Source: a virus
Virus record (IMG/VR): IMGVR_UViG_3300045999_004987
Location: 1 to 33,792 of that record
Reading direction: 5' to 3' (one strand)
DNA: 33,792 bases
Positions 22,608 through 29,465 of this stretch are shown here, piece after piece. A program made the translations under genes and the position numbers. The notes under the pieces were generated by a model that saw only the letters and a list, made by a program, of their open reading frames with translations, searched no databases and was not told the origin of the DNA. The first letter of the stretch is position 1. Each line of letters begins with the position of its first letter.

Positions 22608-23590
22608 TGTATCACCACTTTGGTTCGTTGCTCGTCTTGCTCCACCACATAAACCCCTTGTTTTAATTCGCAGTTCTCAATGGATCCCGAATACATAACC
22701 GCTCCCTCCATTGAATAAACTTTAATAGGGGAGTTACTGCCAGTGGATAGACTAAACTTATCGGTGCTTGGATTTGGATATGCGTAGAACGATTCATCTT
22801 CACTTGTAGCCATGGCACTTGGGTTGATCTTCACGAAGGTGCCGACTATCCAAATGTTGGAGTTAGGTTGCAGGGTAGTAACGTTTGAAGTAAAATCGAA
22901 TGTTTGCGGCCTTCGTGCGAAGTCGGTTAGAAAGAACTTCATGTTAGCGTCGGGCGTTGCTACCCTTTGGCCGTTATGGTAGAACGCTATTCTTATCTGC
23001 GTGTTGCTGTTTGATACAAGAACTGCATGGTAGTACAACTGCGATAAGCTAGTTACGTTTGTTTCTAAAGATATACCCATTACTCCGCCCGATTGAATGC
23101 CTTGTTTCCAGTTGCTGTTATCGGTTAAGTTACGGGCTAATTGAAGGCATTGCATTGAACTATTCCACGTTGCGGTGTAACCACTTGCACCCACCCACGA
23201 TGTGCCATTAAAGGCGATCTGTTGGCCGCTCGCTATATTGTTCGATCCACGAATTACTATCGAGGTTGAACTCACCGAAGCCCCGAATGTATGGCCTTCC
23301 ATCGCGTAGGTTTCATCTGCTCCACATACTAGACCACTAGGCGTCCATTGTGAAGGGTTCATGCCCATGCCGTCGAAATCCATATCCAAGGTGAGTTGAT
23401 TGCTCGTTGCTGTTATCGTCCCCGAAAATCCAAGTGCATCATGGTCGGGCGTTACGAAGCCCCAACCCGACGAAGCGCGACGAATTACGCCGCTGACTAT
23501 TGCTACCTCTCGATTCCAAGTAAAGATTGAATCTTGCGCGGTTAAACAAAACGTGCAGAATAAAAGGATTGAAAGTAAAATTGTTTTCAT
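22604..23590 (-). CDS. Secreted protein with type IX secretion sorting domain
   Basis: Residues 1-18 form a signal peptide (MKTILLSILLFCTFCLTA, cleavage before QDS). The mature part is beta-rich with 230 residues of unknown fold (FTWNREVAIVSGVIRR, then TFDFTSNVTTLQPNSNIWIVG). The last 60 residues (from about 269) are a type A T9SS C-terminal domain: YPNPSTDKFSL, IKVYSMEGAVMYSG, ELKQGVYVVEQ, TKVVIQ. Such domains send a protein across the outer membrane by the host T9SS and then to the surface. The gene overlaps the gp10-like gene by ATGA and follows the fiber gene by two bases, so it is co-expressed with tail genes. Nothing suggests truncation. Confidence 0.88.
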   Translation of the reverse strand: MKTILLSILLFCTFCLTAQDSIFTWNREVAIVSGVIRRASSGWGFVTPDHDALGFSGTITATSNQLTLDMDFDGMGMNPSQWTPSGLVCGADETYAMEGHTFGASVSSTSIVIRGSNNIASGQQIAFNGTSWVGASGYTATWNSSMQCLQLARNLTDNSNWKQGIQSGGVMGISLETNVTSLSQLYYHAVLVSNSNTQIRIAFYHNGQRVATPDANMKFFLTDFARRPQTFDFTSNVTTLQPNSNIWIVGTFVKINPSAMATSEDESFYAYPNPSTDKFSLSTGSNSPIKVYSMEGAVMYSGSIENCELKQGVYVVEQDEQRTKVVIQ

Positions 23591-23592
23591 AA

Positions 23593-24978
23593 TTACTGAT
23601 ATTCGATTGATATGTTATTGACTTGAATTGCATTTGTTGTTGCGCCAACTAACCGCCAACTCCATAAATCGGTTGCGCTGTACGATATGGCTCCAGTCGC
23701 AGTAAAAACACCAGTCGTTGATCCGCTCGGTATGGTTACTACTAACCCCGTATCTACTCCGTTACGGCGTAAAGTGAAGGTCGATGCGCCAACTGTTGCT
23801 GTAACTATCACTAGGTAGGCGGTTGCGCCAACCGTTGTTAACGCACGAGGCACCACTTGTTGTGGCGTACCCTCGGAAGTTGCGATAGCGTTTGATCCTT
23901 GCACCACTAAAAAACGGGTAAGCCCTGCGGCGAGTGTTCCGCCCGGCGAAGAGTTAGCAAAAAAGGTAGGCGTGAACCATTGTGTGTTAAAGTCGGTTGC
24001 GTTTATTTTTCGCAACACTTGCCCTGTCGTTCCACCCGTTGGCACGCCTTGGCCGTTTGCCCCAGTTGCGCCTGTCGGCCCTGTGTCACCGGTATCACCT
24101 TTATCTCCTTTGTCGCCCTTATCACCTTGGATTCCCTGTATTCCCTGTATGCCTTGGATGCCTTGTATTCCCTGCGTACCTTGTTCGCCTTGCGGCCCTT
24201 TGATATTACCGACAACTGTCCAAACGTTTGCGGCCTTATTGTACACATCACCGTTCGATGTGCGTAGGTAGTAGTCGCCATTATTGCCAAGTGAATTGCT
24301 CGGCACGCCCGAACCATCAAACCAAACGCTCCCACCGCCGCCACTTGTTATCGCGTGCCAACCTTTCACCCCACTTGCATTAGTGCCGTAGTACTTTGAA
24401 TTGCCAGGTGCCTCTTCATCGTTATCAAGGGTTATGGTAACACCTTCTTTGTTCAATGATTCAGCAAAAACTAAAGAGGTATTCGGATCGGTGCTATCGG
24501 GCGAGGTAACGCCAATAGTAAAGTCGGCGGGTATATCACACGCGCTCCAGTTCCAATCGAAGGATAAAGTAATATCGAGAGTAACGCCCGTTAATGTGTT
24601 CGTTCCTTCCTCGAATAGTGGGGTAATAGTCGGATCGCCTTCAAAGGCAACATCGCTGCCAAATATCGTGCGCCCGTTTTGAATCTCGGCGATCAAGTCC
24701 TCGGCGATTCTTTGCATCGCGCTTGCACTTTCCTTTTGGTATTCCGTTTTTTCGGTGCGGTCCCTCGGCAAGTCGGCAAACAAGATCGCGAAAGTCCACG
24801 TCTTCATCTTGGAAGGGTACCCGCTATTTGTCCAAAATACGTGCATCAATGGGTACACGGGTTCTTTTGGTAAGTCGGCTTGTGTTGGCTGTCCATGGCT
24901 GAATGCCTTGATCTGCAAGTGCGCGTCGGCAAATGCACGGAACCTTTCAATTATTACTTTGTATGATACGTTGGTCAT
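23593..24978 (-). CDS. Tail-completion domain fused to a collagen-like fiber
   Basis: Residues 1-155 resemble tail terminator/completion proteins of Bacteroidota phages (IIERFRAFADAHLQIKAFSHGQ, then MQRIAEDLIAEIQNG, DITLSFDWNWSACDIP). Residues 260-309 are Gly-X-Y collagen-like repeats, and 310-461 a beta-rich head ending in IQVNNISIEYQ. The fusion places a trimeric fiber on a protein of the upper tail or neck. The next gene upstream ends with an overlapping ATGA. A head or neck whisker is the most likely structure. Confidence 0.78.
   Translation of the reverse strand: MTNVSYKVIIERFRAFADAHLQIKAFSHGQPTQADLPKEPVYPLMHVFWTNSGYPSKMKTWTFAILFADLPRDRTEKTEYQKESASAMQRIAEDLIAEIQNGRTIFGSDVAFEGDPTITPLFEEGTNTLTGVTLDITLSFDWNWSACDIPADFTIGVTSPDSTDPNTSLVFAESLNKEGVTITLDNDEEAPGNSKYYGTNASGVKGWHAITSGGGGSVWFDGSGVPSNSLGNNGDYYLRTSNGDVYNKAANVWTVVGNIKGPQGEQGTQGIQGIQGIQGIQGIQGDKGDKGDKGDTGDTGPTGATGANGQGVPTGGTTGQVLRKINATDFNTQWFTPTFFANSSPGGTLAAGLTRFLVVQGSNAIATSEGTPQQVVPRALTTVGATAYLVIVTATVGASTFTLRRNGVDTGLVVTIPSGSTTGVFTATGAISYSATDLWSWRLVGATTNAIQVNNISIEYQ
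24052..24198 (-). repeat. Collagen-like Gly-X-Y repeat coding region
   Basis: Sixteen consecutive Gly-X-Y triplets (five GIQ, three GDK, two GDT and others) are encoded here. Synonymous changes keep the amino acid repeat but the DNA stays repetitive, so length changes by slippage are likely. Confidence 0.85.
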
Positions 24979-25259
24979 CGTTTCTTTTTTTGCTGTTCAA
25001 AATTCTTTCGCTGCATGTACACCATGTGTGTTAGTAGGGTGTAGTGGTTTATCTTAGTTAACTCCTCGATTCTTACCACATCGTAATTCGCTAACTGCTC
25101 CAAGGTATGCAGCCAACCGAACGCCGCTAGTCCTCCTCCATCAGTTGCGCCAGCATCTTCTCCAGTTCCTTCTTCTCCTTGGTCAACCGCACTAACAAAG
25201 AGTGCTGCGAAATGGTCGGTAGTTCGTTTGCAATGGCCGAAAAAAAAAGCAGCGCACCG
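24975..25259 (-). CDS. Tail assembly chaperone extension in the -1 frame
   Basis: The -1 frame is open from after TGA at 25262-25260 through the stop of the 25127 gene to TGA at 24975-24977, where it overlaps the next start as ATGA. The part past the first frame's stop reads FGWLHTLEQLANYDVVRIEE and LTKINHYTLLTHMVYMQ, protein-like and typical for the T part of a G/GT chaperone pair. It has no start codon of its own in a good place. The only canonical slip heptamer I see is T TTT TTT at 25247-25241, in the right frame; a slip nearer the stop by another signal is possible. Confidence 0.7.
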   Translation of the reverse strand, partial: RCAAFFFGHCKRTTDHFAALFVSAVDQGEEGTGEDAGATDGGGLAAFGWLHTLEQLANYDVVRIEELTKINHYTLLTHMVYMQRKNFEQQKKKR

Positions 25260-25750
25260 TCAACTCTATCCATAGTCATTGCCTCGATCAAGTGCAGATG
25301 CCTTACCCTCTCGTTGTCGTATGGCTCCACCTCGTACAACAACTTACCACCACCACGCATTGAATACGTAACGGGGCGAAAGAGTAAAGCCATAAGTTTA
25401 GGCAAGTCGGTATAATCGGGATTGCGTTTGTCCTTCCAAATGTTTTGCGTGTAAGACAAACCGTCGATGTATTCACCGGCGGTCATTTGGGTGAAGTCGG
25501 GAATTAAACCGATACGCCCTTGAAACCACTTTGGCCGAAATACATTATCATGCCTCCGCATTGTTTTACTAAGCACAATTTCAAACGTTTCAATGATCTT
25601 AGAAAGCGTTTCAATCGGCCACTTGTACACCACCTTTTTCTTCTCACCCGTTATCGCGCATACCTTGTCCACATCGCTCTTCGCTGTTTTGTAGGCGACG
25701 AACTGCGCAAGGGTAACGCTCGAATAAAGGGCGGGTATATTAACCTTCAT
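25127..25750 (-). CDS. Tail assembly chaperone (G-like product)
   Basis: The 207-aa product starts MKVNIPALYSSVTLAQFVAY, as do tail assembly chaperones of Bacteroidota phages, with IIPDFTQ-like middle sequence and a charged coiled coil at the end (LTKEKKELEKMLAQLMEED). It sits just before the tail genes, where this chaperone is expected, binding the tape measure during tail assembly. The 148 bp behind its stop have no independent gene but are open in the -1 frame, pointing to a frameshifted longer form. Confidence 0.78.
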   Translation of the reverse strand: MKVNIPALYSSVTLAQFVAYKTAKSDVDKVCAITGEKKKVVYKWPIETLSKIIETFEIVLSKTMRRHDNVFRPKWFQGRIGLIPDFTQMTAGEYIDGLSYTQNIWKDKRNPDYTDLPKLMALLFRPVTYSMRGGGKLLYEVEPYDNERVRHLHLIEAMTMDRVDGALLFFSAIANELPTISQHSLLVRLTKEKKELEKMLAQLMEED

Positions 25751-25773
25751 ACTTTAGAATAGAATTGTGCTTA

Positions 25774-26184
25774 TTAAATGCCGTTAGGAATAACGATGTT
25801 AACTAGTCGATCACCGTCCTTTCCTGTTATCTCTTGGCGCTCGACGTAGCCACGGTGTTTGCCGCGTGTCTTTAAAAAGAAGATAGCCGCTGTCTTATCG
25901 GGCTTACCCCGTAATTCAACGATCTCACCGCTTAGTGGGTGTATCACTTCCTCGGTTGCCCCGTCGATAAGGTCGAGCAGCTTACTTTCCACGAAGTCAA
26001 TCGCCCCTTCGTTGATGGCTTCGATATCTTCTTTAAACTCTGGGTCATCTTTGAGCCAAGCATAGTAAGTAGAGCGAACCACGTCGGCAGCTTCAAGAGA
26101 ATGCGACACGATTCCACGGTACTTCTTCATCGCTTTTAACATCGCTTTTTTAGCAAGTACAGTTCTATTTTGGTCTTTACTCAT
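25774..26184 (-). CDS. terS: Terminase small subunit
   Basis: The 136-aa protein has an N-terminal helix-turn-helix (AMLKAMKKYRGIVSHSLEAA, then VVRSTYYAWLKDDPEFKED), an oligomerisation helix (AIDFVESKLLDLIDGA), and a C-terminal tail with TAAIFFLKTRGKHRGYVER, which is typical for small terminase subunits that recognise the packaging site. It is 7 kb away from terL and on the other strand, which is unusual. It begins 6 bp after the Cys-rich gene. Confidence 0.85.
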   Translation of the reverse strand: MSKDQNRTVLAKKAMLKAMKKYRGIVSHSLEAADVVRSTYYAWLKDDPEFKEDIEAINEGAIDFVESKLLDLIDGATEEVIHPLSGEIVELRGKPDKTAAIFFLKTRGKHRGYVERQEITGKDGDRLVNIVIPNGI

Positions 26185-26190
26185 ATCTTC

Positions 26191-26622
26191 TTAGTTTTCA
26201 GTATATTGCCTAACCACCTTCCTCATCTCACTTATTGCATCTTTCACGCAAGTACCACAAACCGTTACTTCAACTACCTTGCCCTCGATCGTTGATACCC
26301 AAGAGTATAACTCTTCGAGTTCCTTGCGGTTAAAGGTGTTCTTCGTTTCGATCGACTTCACGTACTTCTCGAATTTCTTGAACTCTTTTTCGGTTATCGC
26401 TCCTTTCCATTTACCAAGGGGGCATGATGCCCACGATAGTTTGGCCTTTACTTTCATCACGCAGCCACATAAGCGTTTCTTAGAACGGTACCAAGTTACT
26501 TTTTGGCCGAGCGGATTCAGCCAGCGGGGCGTACCGCAAGTGCCGTGCTCCTTATTGTAGAACTCGCAGCCCTTACACATCGTCATGCGTTCTTGCTCGA
26601 TCTTTCCGTGTACTTTAAACAT
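26191..26622 (-). CDS. Cys-rich probable zinc-binding protein, 143 aa
   Basis: Cysteine motifs CKGCEFY, CGTP, CGCVM and a late CGTC point to one or two zinc sites in the N-terminal half; the second half is helical (EKEFKKFEKYVKSIE, FNRKELEELYSWV). Proteins with this MCKGCEFYNKE start are known to me from Bacteroidota phages but have no assigned role. It sits between a sigma-like gene and terS, so a regulatory or packaging accessory role is possible. The start overlaps the sigma-like gene by 8 bases. Confidence 0.75.
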   Translation of the reverse strand: MFKVHGKIEQERMTMCKGCEFYNKEHGTCGTPRWLNPLGQKVTWYRSKKRLCGCVMKVKAKLSWASCPLGKWKGAITEKEFKKFEKYVKSIETKNTFNRKELEELYSWVSTIEGKVVEVTVCGTCVKDAISEMRKVVRQYTEN

Positions 26623-27091
26623 ATTGCTTTAGTGTTTGTTTGCTTTTTTTCACCGATTCGTATAACGTTCGTTTGTTTATTCCTGTGGCCGCGCTCAGTT
26701 CGTCGAAGCTGAATCCTTCTTGGATATACTGCCGAAAGATAATCGCGTCGTACTCTGGTAGCCGACCTATAAGCACATCGAACTGCTCGTTGATAACCCT
26801 GTACTCCATGTACACCTCGTCGGTTATCGCTCGGCATTCTTTGCAGTTATCAATATCGATGCTCACAGCCTTCTTATAGTTTATCGCCGACCTTGGGCTA
26901 ATCGCCGTAAGGTACAAAGCCCTGCACACATACACGTGCAGTTGCTCGGGGGTTAACTCAGTCAGTCTCTCACGCTTGCGCAATACACTTTCGAGAACCG
27001 TATGCAATAACTCGTCGCCACTTCGATGCAATCCACGTGAAAACACGCGCCATTGCTTGTATCGTTTCTCTATTTCGTTATTTAGATTCAA
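26615..27091 (-). CDS. Sigma-70-like factor (region 4 HTH)
   Basis: The 158-aa protein ends with a clear sigma region 4: RLPEYDAIIFRQYIQEGFSF, DELSAATGINKRTLYESV, KKSKQTLKQYV. The N-terminal part (residues 20-60) may be a short region 2. Such small factors are common in Bacteroidota phages and may switch late genes on. It leads the leftward operon. The 17-bp palindrome of site D covers its start codon, which suggests that a regulator directly controls it. Confidence 0.8.
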   Translation of the reverse strand: MNLNNEIEKRYKQWRVFSRGLHRSGDELLHTVLESVLRKRERLTELTPEQLHVYVCRALYLTAISPRSAINYKKAVSIDIDNCKECRAITDEVYMEYRVINEQFDVLIGRLPEYDAIIFRQYIQEGFSFDELSAATGINKRTLYESVKKSKQTLKQYV

Positions 27092-27097
27092 TCTAAA
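27081..27097. promoter_or_regulatory. Palindromic operator-like site D
   Basis: TTTAGATTCAATCTAAA is a perfect palindrome with 8-bp arms around one base. It covers the start codon of the leftward sigma-like gene and is 36 bp before the -7 box of the rightward early promoter. Confidence 0.78.
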
Positions 27098-27110
27098 TTT
27101 GTAAATTTAT

Positions 27111-27141
27111 TTGACACTATGTAAAATTGTTATTACATTTG
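27111..27141 (+). promoter_or_regulatory. Bacteroidota-type promoter for the early unit
   Basis: TTG (27111-27113) and TACATTTG (27134-27141) are 20 bp apart. The leader before the ATG at 27167 is A-rich and lacks a Shine-Dalgarno sequence. This promoter drives the RecT and replication operon. Confidence 0.82.
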
Positions 27142-27166
27142 CCATCACAAATATAAACATAAAAAC

Positions 27167-27562
27167 ATGAACAGAGAGAATCTACAAAAAATGGCCGATT
27201 ACATTCGGACTATTCCGCAAGATCGTTTTGATATGTGGACTTACCGACACGGTCAAGAGAAAACAGCGGAGTGCGATTCCGTTGCTTGCATTATTGGGCA
27301 TTGCACCAAACTAGATGCAGAGCCGCTTCCAGTAGGAGCAAACGGCAATATAGATTTTGAAACTTGGTGCGACCGATTCACCGAACTAGATAGCGATAAT
27401 TGCTGGATTTGGTGTTTTAACGGACGTTGGAAATACGTAGACAACACCTCCGAAGGAGCGGCACTACGTATTGAGTGGCTTCTTAAACATGGCTTGCCCG
27501 AAAATTGGTATGAACAACTTTGGGGTATTGAACCGTTATGCTATAAAGGAGGTGAGCAATGA
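27167..27562 (+). CDS. Hypothetical early protein, 131 aa
   Basis: The N-terminal start MNRENLQKMADYIRTIP and the motif CDSVACIIGHC recall a family of small phage proteins in many hosts (a conserved Cys and His block near residue 40-50) with no known function. The remaining part is rich in Trp and acidic residues. First gene of the early unit; its 3' end encodes a strong Shine-Dalgarno sequence for the next gene and overlaps it as ATGA. Confidence 0.78.
   Translation: MNRENLQKMADYIRTIPQDRFDMWTYRHGQEKTAECDSVACIIGHCTKLDAEPLPVGANGNIDFETWCDRFTELDSDNCWIWCFNGRWKYVDNTSEGAALRIEWLLKHGLPENWYEQLWGIEPLCYKGGEQ
27545..27555 (+). promoter_or_regulatory. Near-perfect Shine-Dalgarno sequence
   Basis: AAAGGAGGTGA, complementary to the 3' end of 16S rRNA, lies 3 bp before the ATG at 27559 (GGAGG is 6 bp away). 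This contrasts with the A-rich leaders without such a sequence elsewhere in the genome. Confidence 0.6.
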
Positions 27563-27798
27563 CAACCGAAGTACACATCGAGAAATGGGATATGGAAAAG
27601 CAGTCCTTCGTCCCACACATGACACGGGAGCGCAAGGCAACCGACTACTACATGTTACATACATGGGCGCACTATCAGTCAGTAAGCGCGGCCAAGCATT
27701 CAGAGTATAGGGTTAGTGCAAAGCTAATCAATGAGGGTAAGGTGCGGTTATCTTTCACGGTAGGCACAAACAACCCCGACTGGGCAGTAAACAATTAA
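27559..27798 (+). CDS. Hypothetical early protein, 79 aa
   Basis: A soluble protein with TEVHIEKWDMEKQSFVPHM and a beta-rich end (YRVSAKLINEGKVRLSFTVG). It starts in an ATGA overlap behind a strong Shine-Dalgarno sequence. I do not recognise it. Its position before recT suggests a role in early infection or recombination, which is inference. Confidence 0.72.
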   Translation: MTTEVHIEKWDMEKQSFVPHMTRERKATDYYMLHTWAHYQSVSAAKHSEYRVSAKLINEGKVRLSFTVGTNNPDWAVNN

Positions 27799-27812
27799 AT
27801 CACAATAACACA

Positions 27813-28760
27813 ATGAGTGCACTAGTTAAGATCACAGAGAAGCCTATCTTTCAGCTTCTCGAAGCAAAGAAAGCCGACATCATTCGCTTTATAGGCGAAG
27901 ATCGGTTTAAGAAAGAAGTTTCGTTCGCTATCCAAGCGGCTAACAGCAACGAATACCTAAGCAATGCCACGCCCGCGAGTGTAGCCAAGGCAATATTCAA
28001 CCTTGCAATGGTAAACCTTTCACTCAACCCCGTGCAGAAATTGGCCTACTTGGTTCCTAAATCTATTAAGGGACAAGTGGAGGCGGTTCTTATGCCGTCG
28101 TATCAAGGTTTGGTACAGCTTATTTTAGAGGGTAAATCCGTTAAGCGTATCAACGCAAGGGTTGTGTACGATGGCGACGAATTCGAGTACTCCCTTGGCC
28201 TTGAAGATAAGTTAGAGCACAAGCCGAAAAACAAAACCAAAGAGGTAACACACGTTTACGCCGTTGCCTTTCTCGAAGACGGTACGCCTCAGATCGAAGT
28301 TATGACCCGCGAAGAGATTGACGGTATTAAAATGCGCAGCGATAGCGGCAAGAAAAACACAGGCCCTTGGGTTACTGACTATTCGGAGATGGCGCGAAAA
28401 ACTGTCATACGTAGAATTTACAAGTACCTACCCAAAGGAACAAACCACGAGTTGGTATCTGAGGCAATCAAGCTTGACGAGCAAGACTACCCTGCAACTA
28501 TCGGTCAAATTAGCTACATCGAAAGCCTTTTACAAACATCAAACGTTGACCACGAAGAACGCGGAAACATCGAGCGCAACTTGTCGGACATGACAGCCCA
28601 AGAGGCACAAGACATGATCGAGTTTTTAAAAGAGAACCAACTCGACAAAATCGCCGCTGGGCTTCCGTATAACATGACGGACATCAAGCAAAAAATAGAT
28701 TCAGAAATTCAACCCTTATTTGACAATGAAAAAGAAGAAACACAACAACCCCGAGTTTAA
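27813..28760 (+). CDS. recT: RecT-family single-strand annealing protein
   Basis: The 315-aa protein matches RecT: an N-terminal YLSNATPASVAKAIFNLAMV, the LNPVQKLAYLVP motif, MPSYQGLVQLIL, and GPWVTDYSEMARKTVIRRIY near residue 190-210. Such proteins anneal complementary strands during phage recombination and replication. The partner exonuclease that is often adjacent was not seen. The C-terminal 80 residues are acidic and variable. The next gene overlaps by 35 bases. Confidence 0.93.
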   Translation: MSALVKITEKPIFQLLEAKKADIIRFIGEDRFKKEVSFAIQAANSNEYLSNATPASVAKAIFNLAMVNLSLNPVQKLAYLVPKSIKGQVEAVLMPSYQGLVQLILEGKSVKRINARVVYDGDEFEYSLGLEDKLEHKPKNKTKEVTHVYAVAFLEDGTPQIEVMTREEIDGIKMRSDSGKKNTGPWVTDYSEMARKTVIRRIYKYLPKGTNHELVSEAIKLDEQDYPATIGQISYIESLLQTSNVDHEERGNIERNLSDMTAQEAQDMIEFLKENQLDKIAAGLPYNMTDIKQKIDSEIQPLFDNEKEETQQPRV

Positions 28761-28989
28761 GTCCTTCGACGAGTTCGTAAAGTACCACTTTGGAACGAAA
28801 AGCGAATTCGCAAAGCAGATGGGAATCAGCAGACCGACCGCTCACCAATGGATCGCACAACCCGGCACAATGAGTGTCGGTTCCATGAAAAAGGTTTACG
28901 ACCTTACTAAAGACAACGGCGGCGACATTGTTAACCTAGCGGAACTATGCCTCCAAGGTAGTGCCGCACAATGGGAGGGCGAGGAATGA
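28726..28989 (+). CDS. Small helix-turn-helix DNA-binding protein, 87 aa
   Basis: Residues 20-50 form a helix-turn-helix (FGTKSEFAKQMGISRPTAHQW), as in Cro/CI-like proteins. A Lys-rich start (MKKKKHNN) and a small helical tail complete it. The ATG at 28726 is preferred to a TTG two codons earlier. It is a candidate for the regulator that binds the TTTAGA palindromes, though nothing links the two directly. Overlaps recT by 35 bp and the DnaA-like gene by ATGA. Confidence 0.78.
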   Translation: MKKKKHNNPEFKSFDEFVKYHFGTKSEFAKQMGISRPTAHQWIAQPGTMSVGSMKKVYDLTKDNGGDIVNLAELCLQGSAAQWEGEE

Positions 28990-29465
28990 GTACCATTAAA
29001 ACCCTCCTATCCTTTGTGCCGCCAAGGTTTCATGCGCCGTTTTTAGATGAATTAAGTAGGGTTAACTTTGAACCAACAGAGGTGGAGCAGTTGATAACCG
29101 ACATGGGCGCGAACTACATGAGCGACCACAAAAAGCGCGATATTATTATCGAAGAGATTTGCCTAACCTTTGGAATATCAAAGCTGGAGATCATGGATAA
29201 AACGCGCAAGCATTACGTAACGCTACCAAGGCAAATAGCAATGATAGCGACCTACTTTTGCACCAATTACACTATGATGCAAACGGCGAAGTATTACGGC
29301 AAAGATCACGCAACGGTTCACCACGCGCGTAAAGTAGTATGCAATATGCACGACACAGACAGAGAATTCAGAACGGCGATGGGTGGGTTGAAAGGCCGAC
29401 TGATTGCCAAGGGTATTCAAGGATTTGAAAAACTTTTTAACACAAAAGATGAAACACAAAATTGA
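28986..29465 (+). CDS. DnaA domain IV-like protein
   Basis: Residues 54-121 of this 159-aa protein follow the DnaA C-terminal domain: IIEEICLTFGISKLEIMDK, LPRQIAMIATYFC and GKDHATVHHARKVV. In DnaA the last motif (GGRDHTTVLHA) contacts the DnaA box. No ATPase domain is present, so it cannot act as a full initiator; it could hold DnaA boxes or compete with host DnaA. It is co-transcribed with SSB-like and initiator genes. The start at 28986 forms the ATGA joint. Confidence 0.82.
   Translation: MSTIKTLLSFVPPRFHAPFLDELSRVNFEPTEVEQLITDMGANYMSDHKKRDIIIEEICLTFGISKLEIMDKTRKHYVTLPRQIAMIATYFCTNYTMMQTAKYYGKDHATVHHARKVVCNMHDTDREFRTAMGGLKGRLIAKGIQGFEKLFNTKDETQN

Noticed and set aside
24052-24198. CRISPR or tandem DNA repeat
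   Set aside because: The repeats are 9-base-like codon repeats of Gly-X-Y triplets in an open frame, without spacers.
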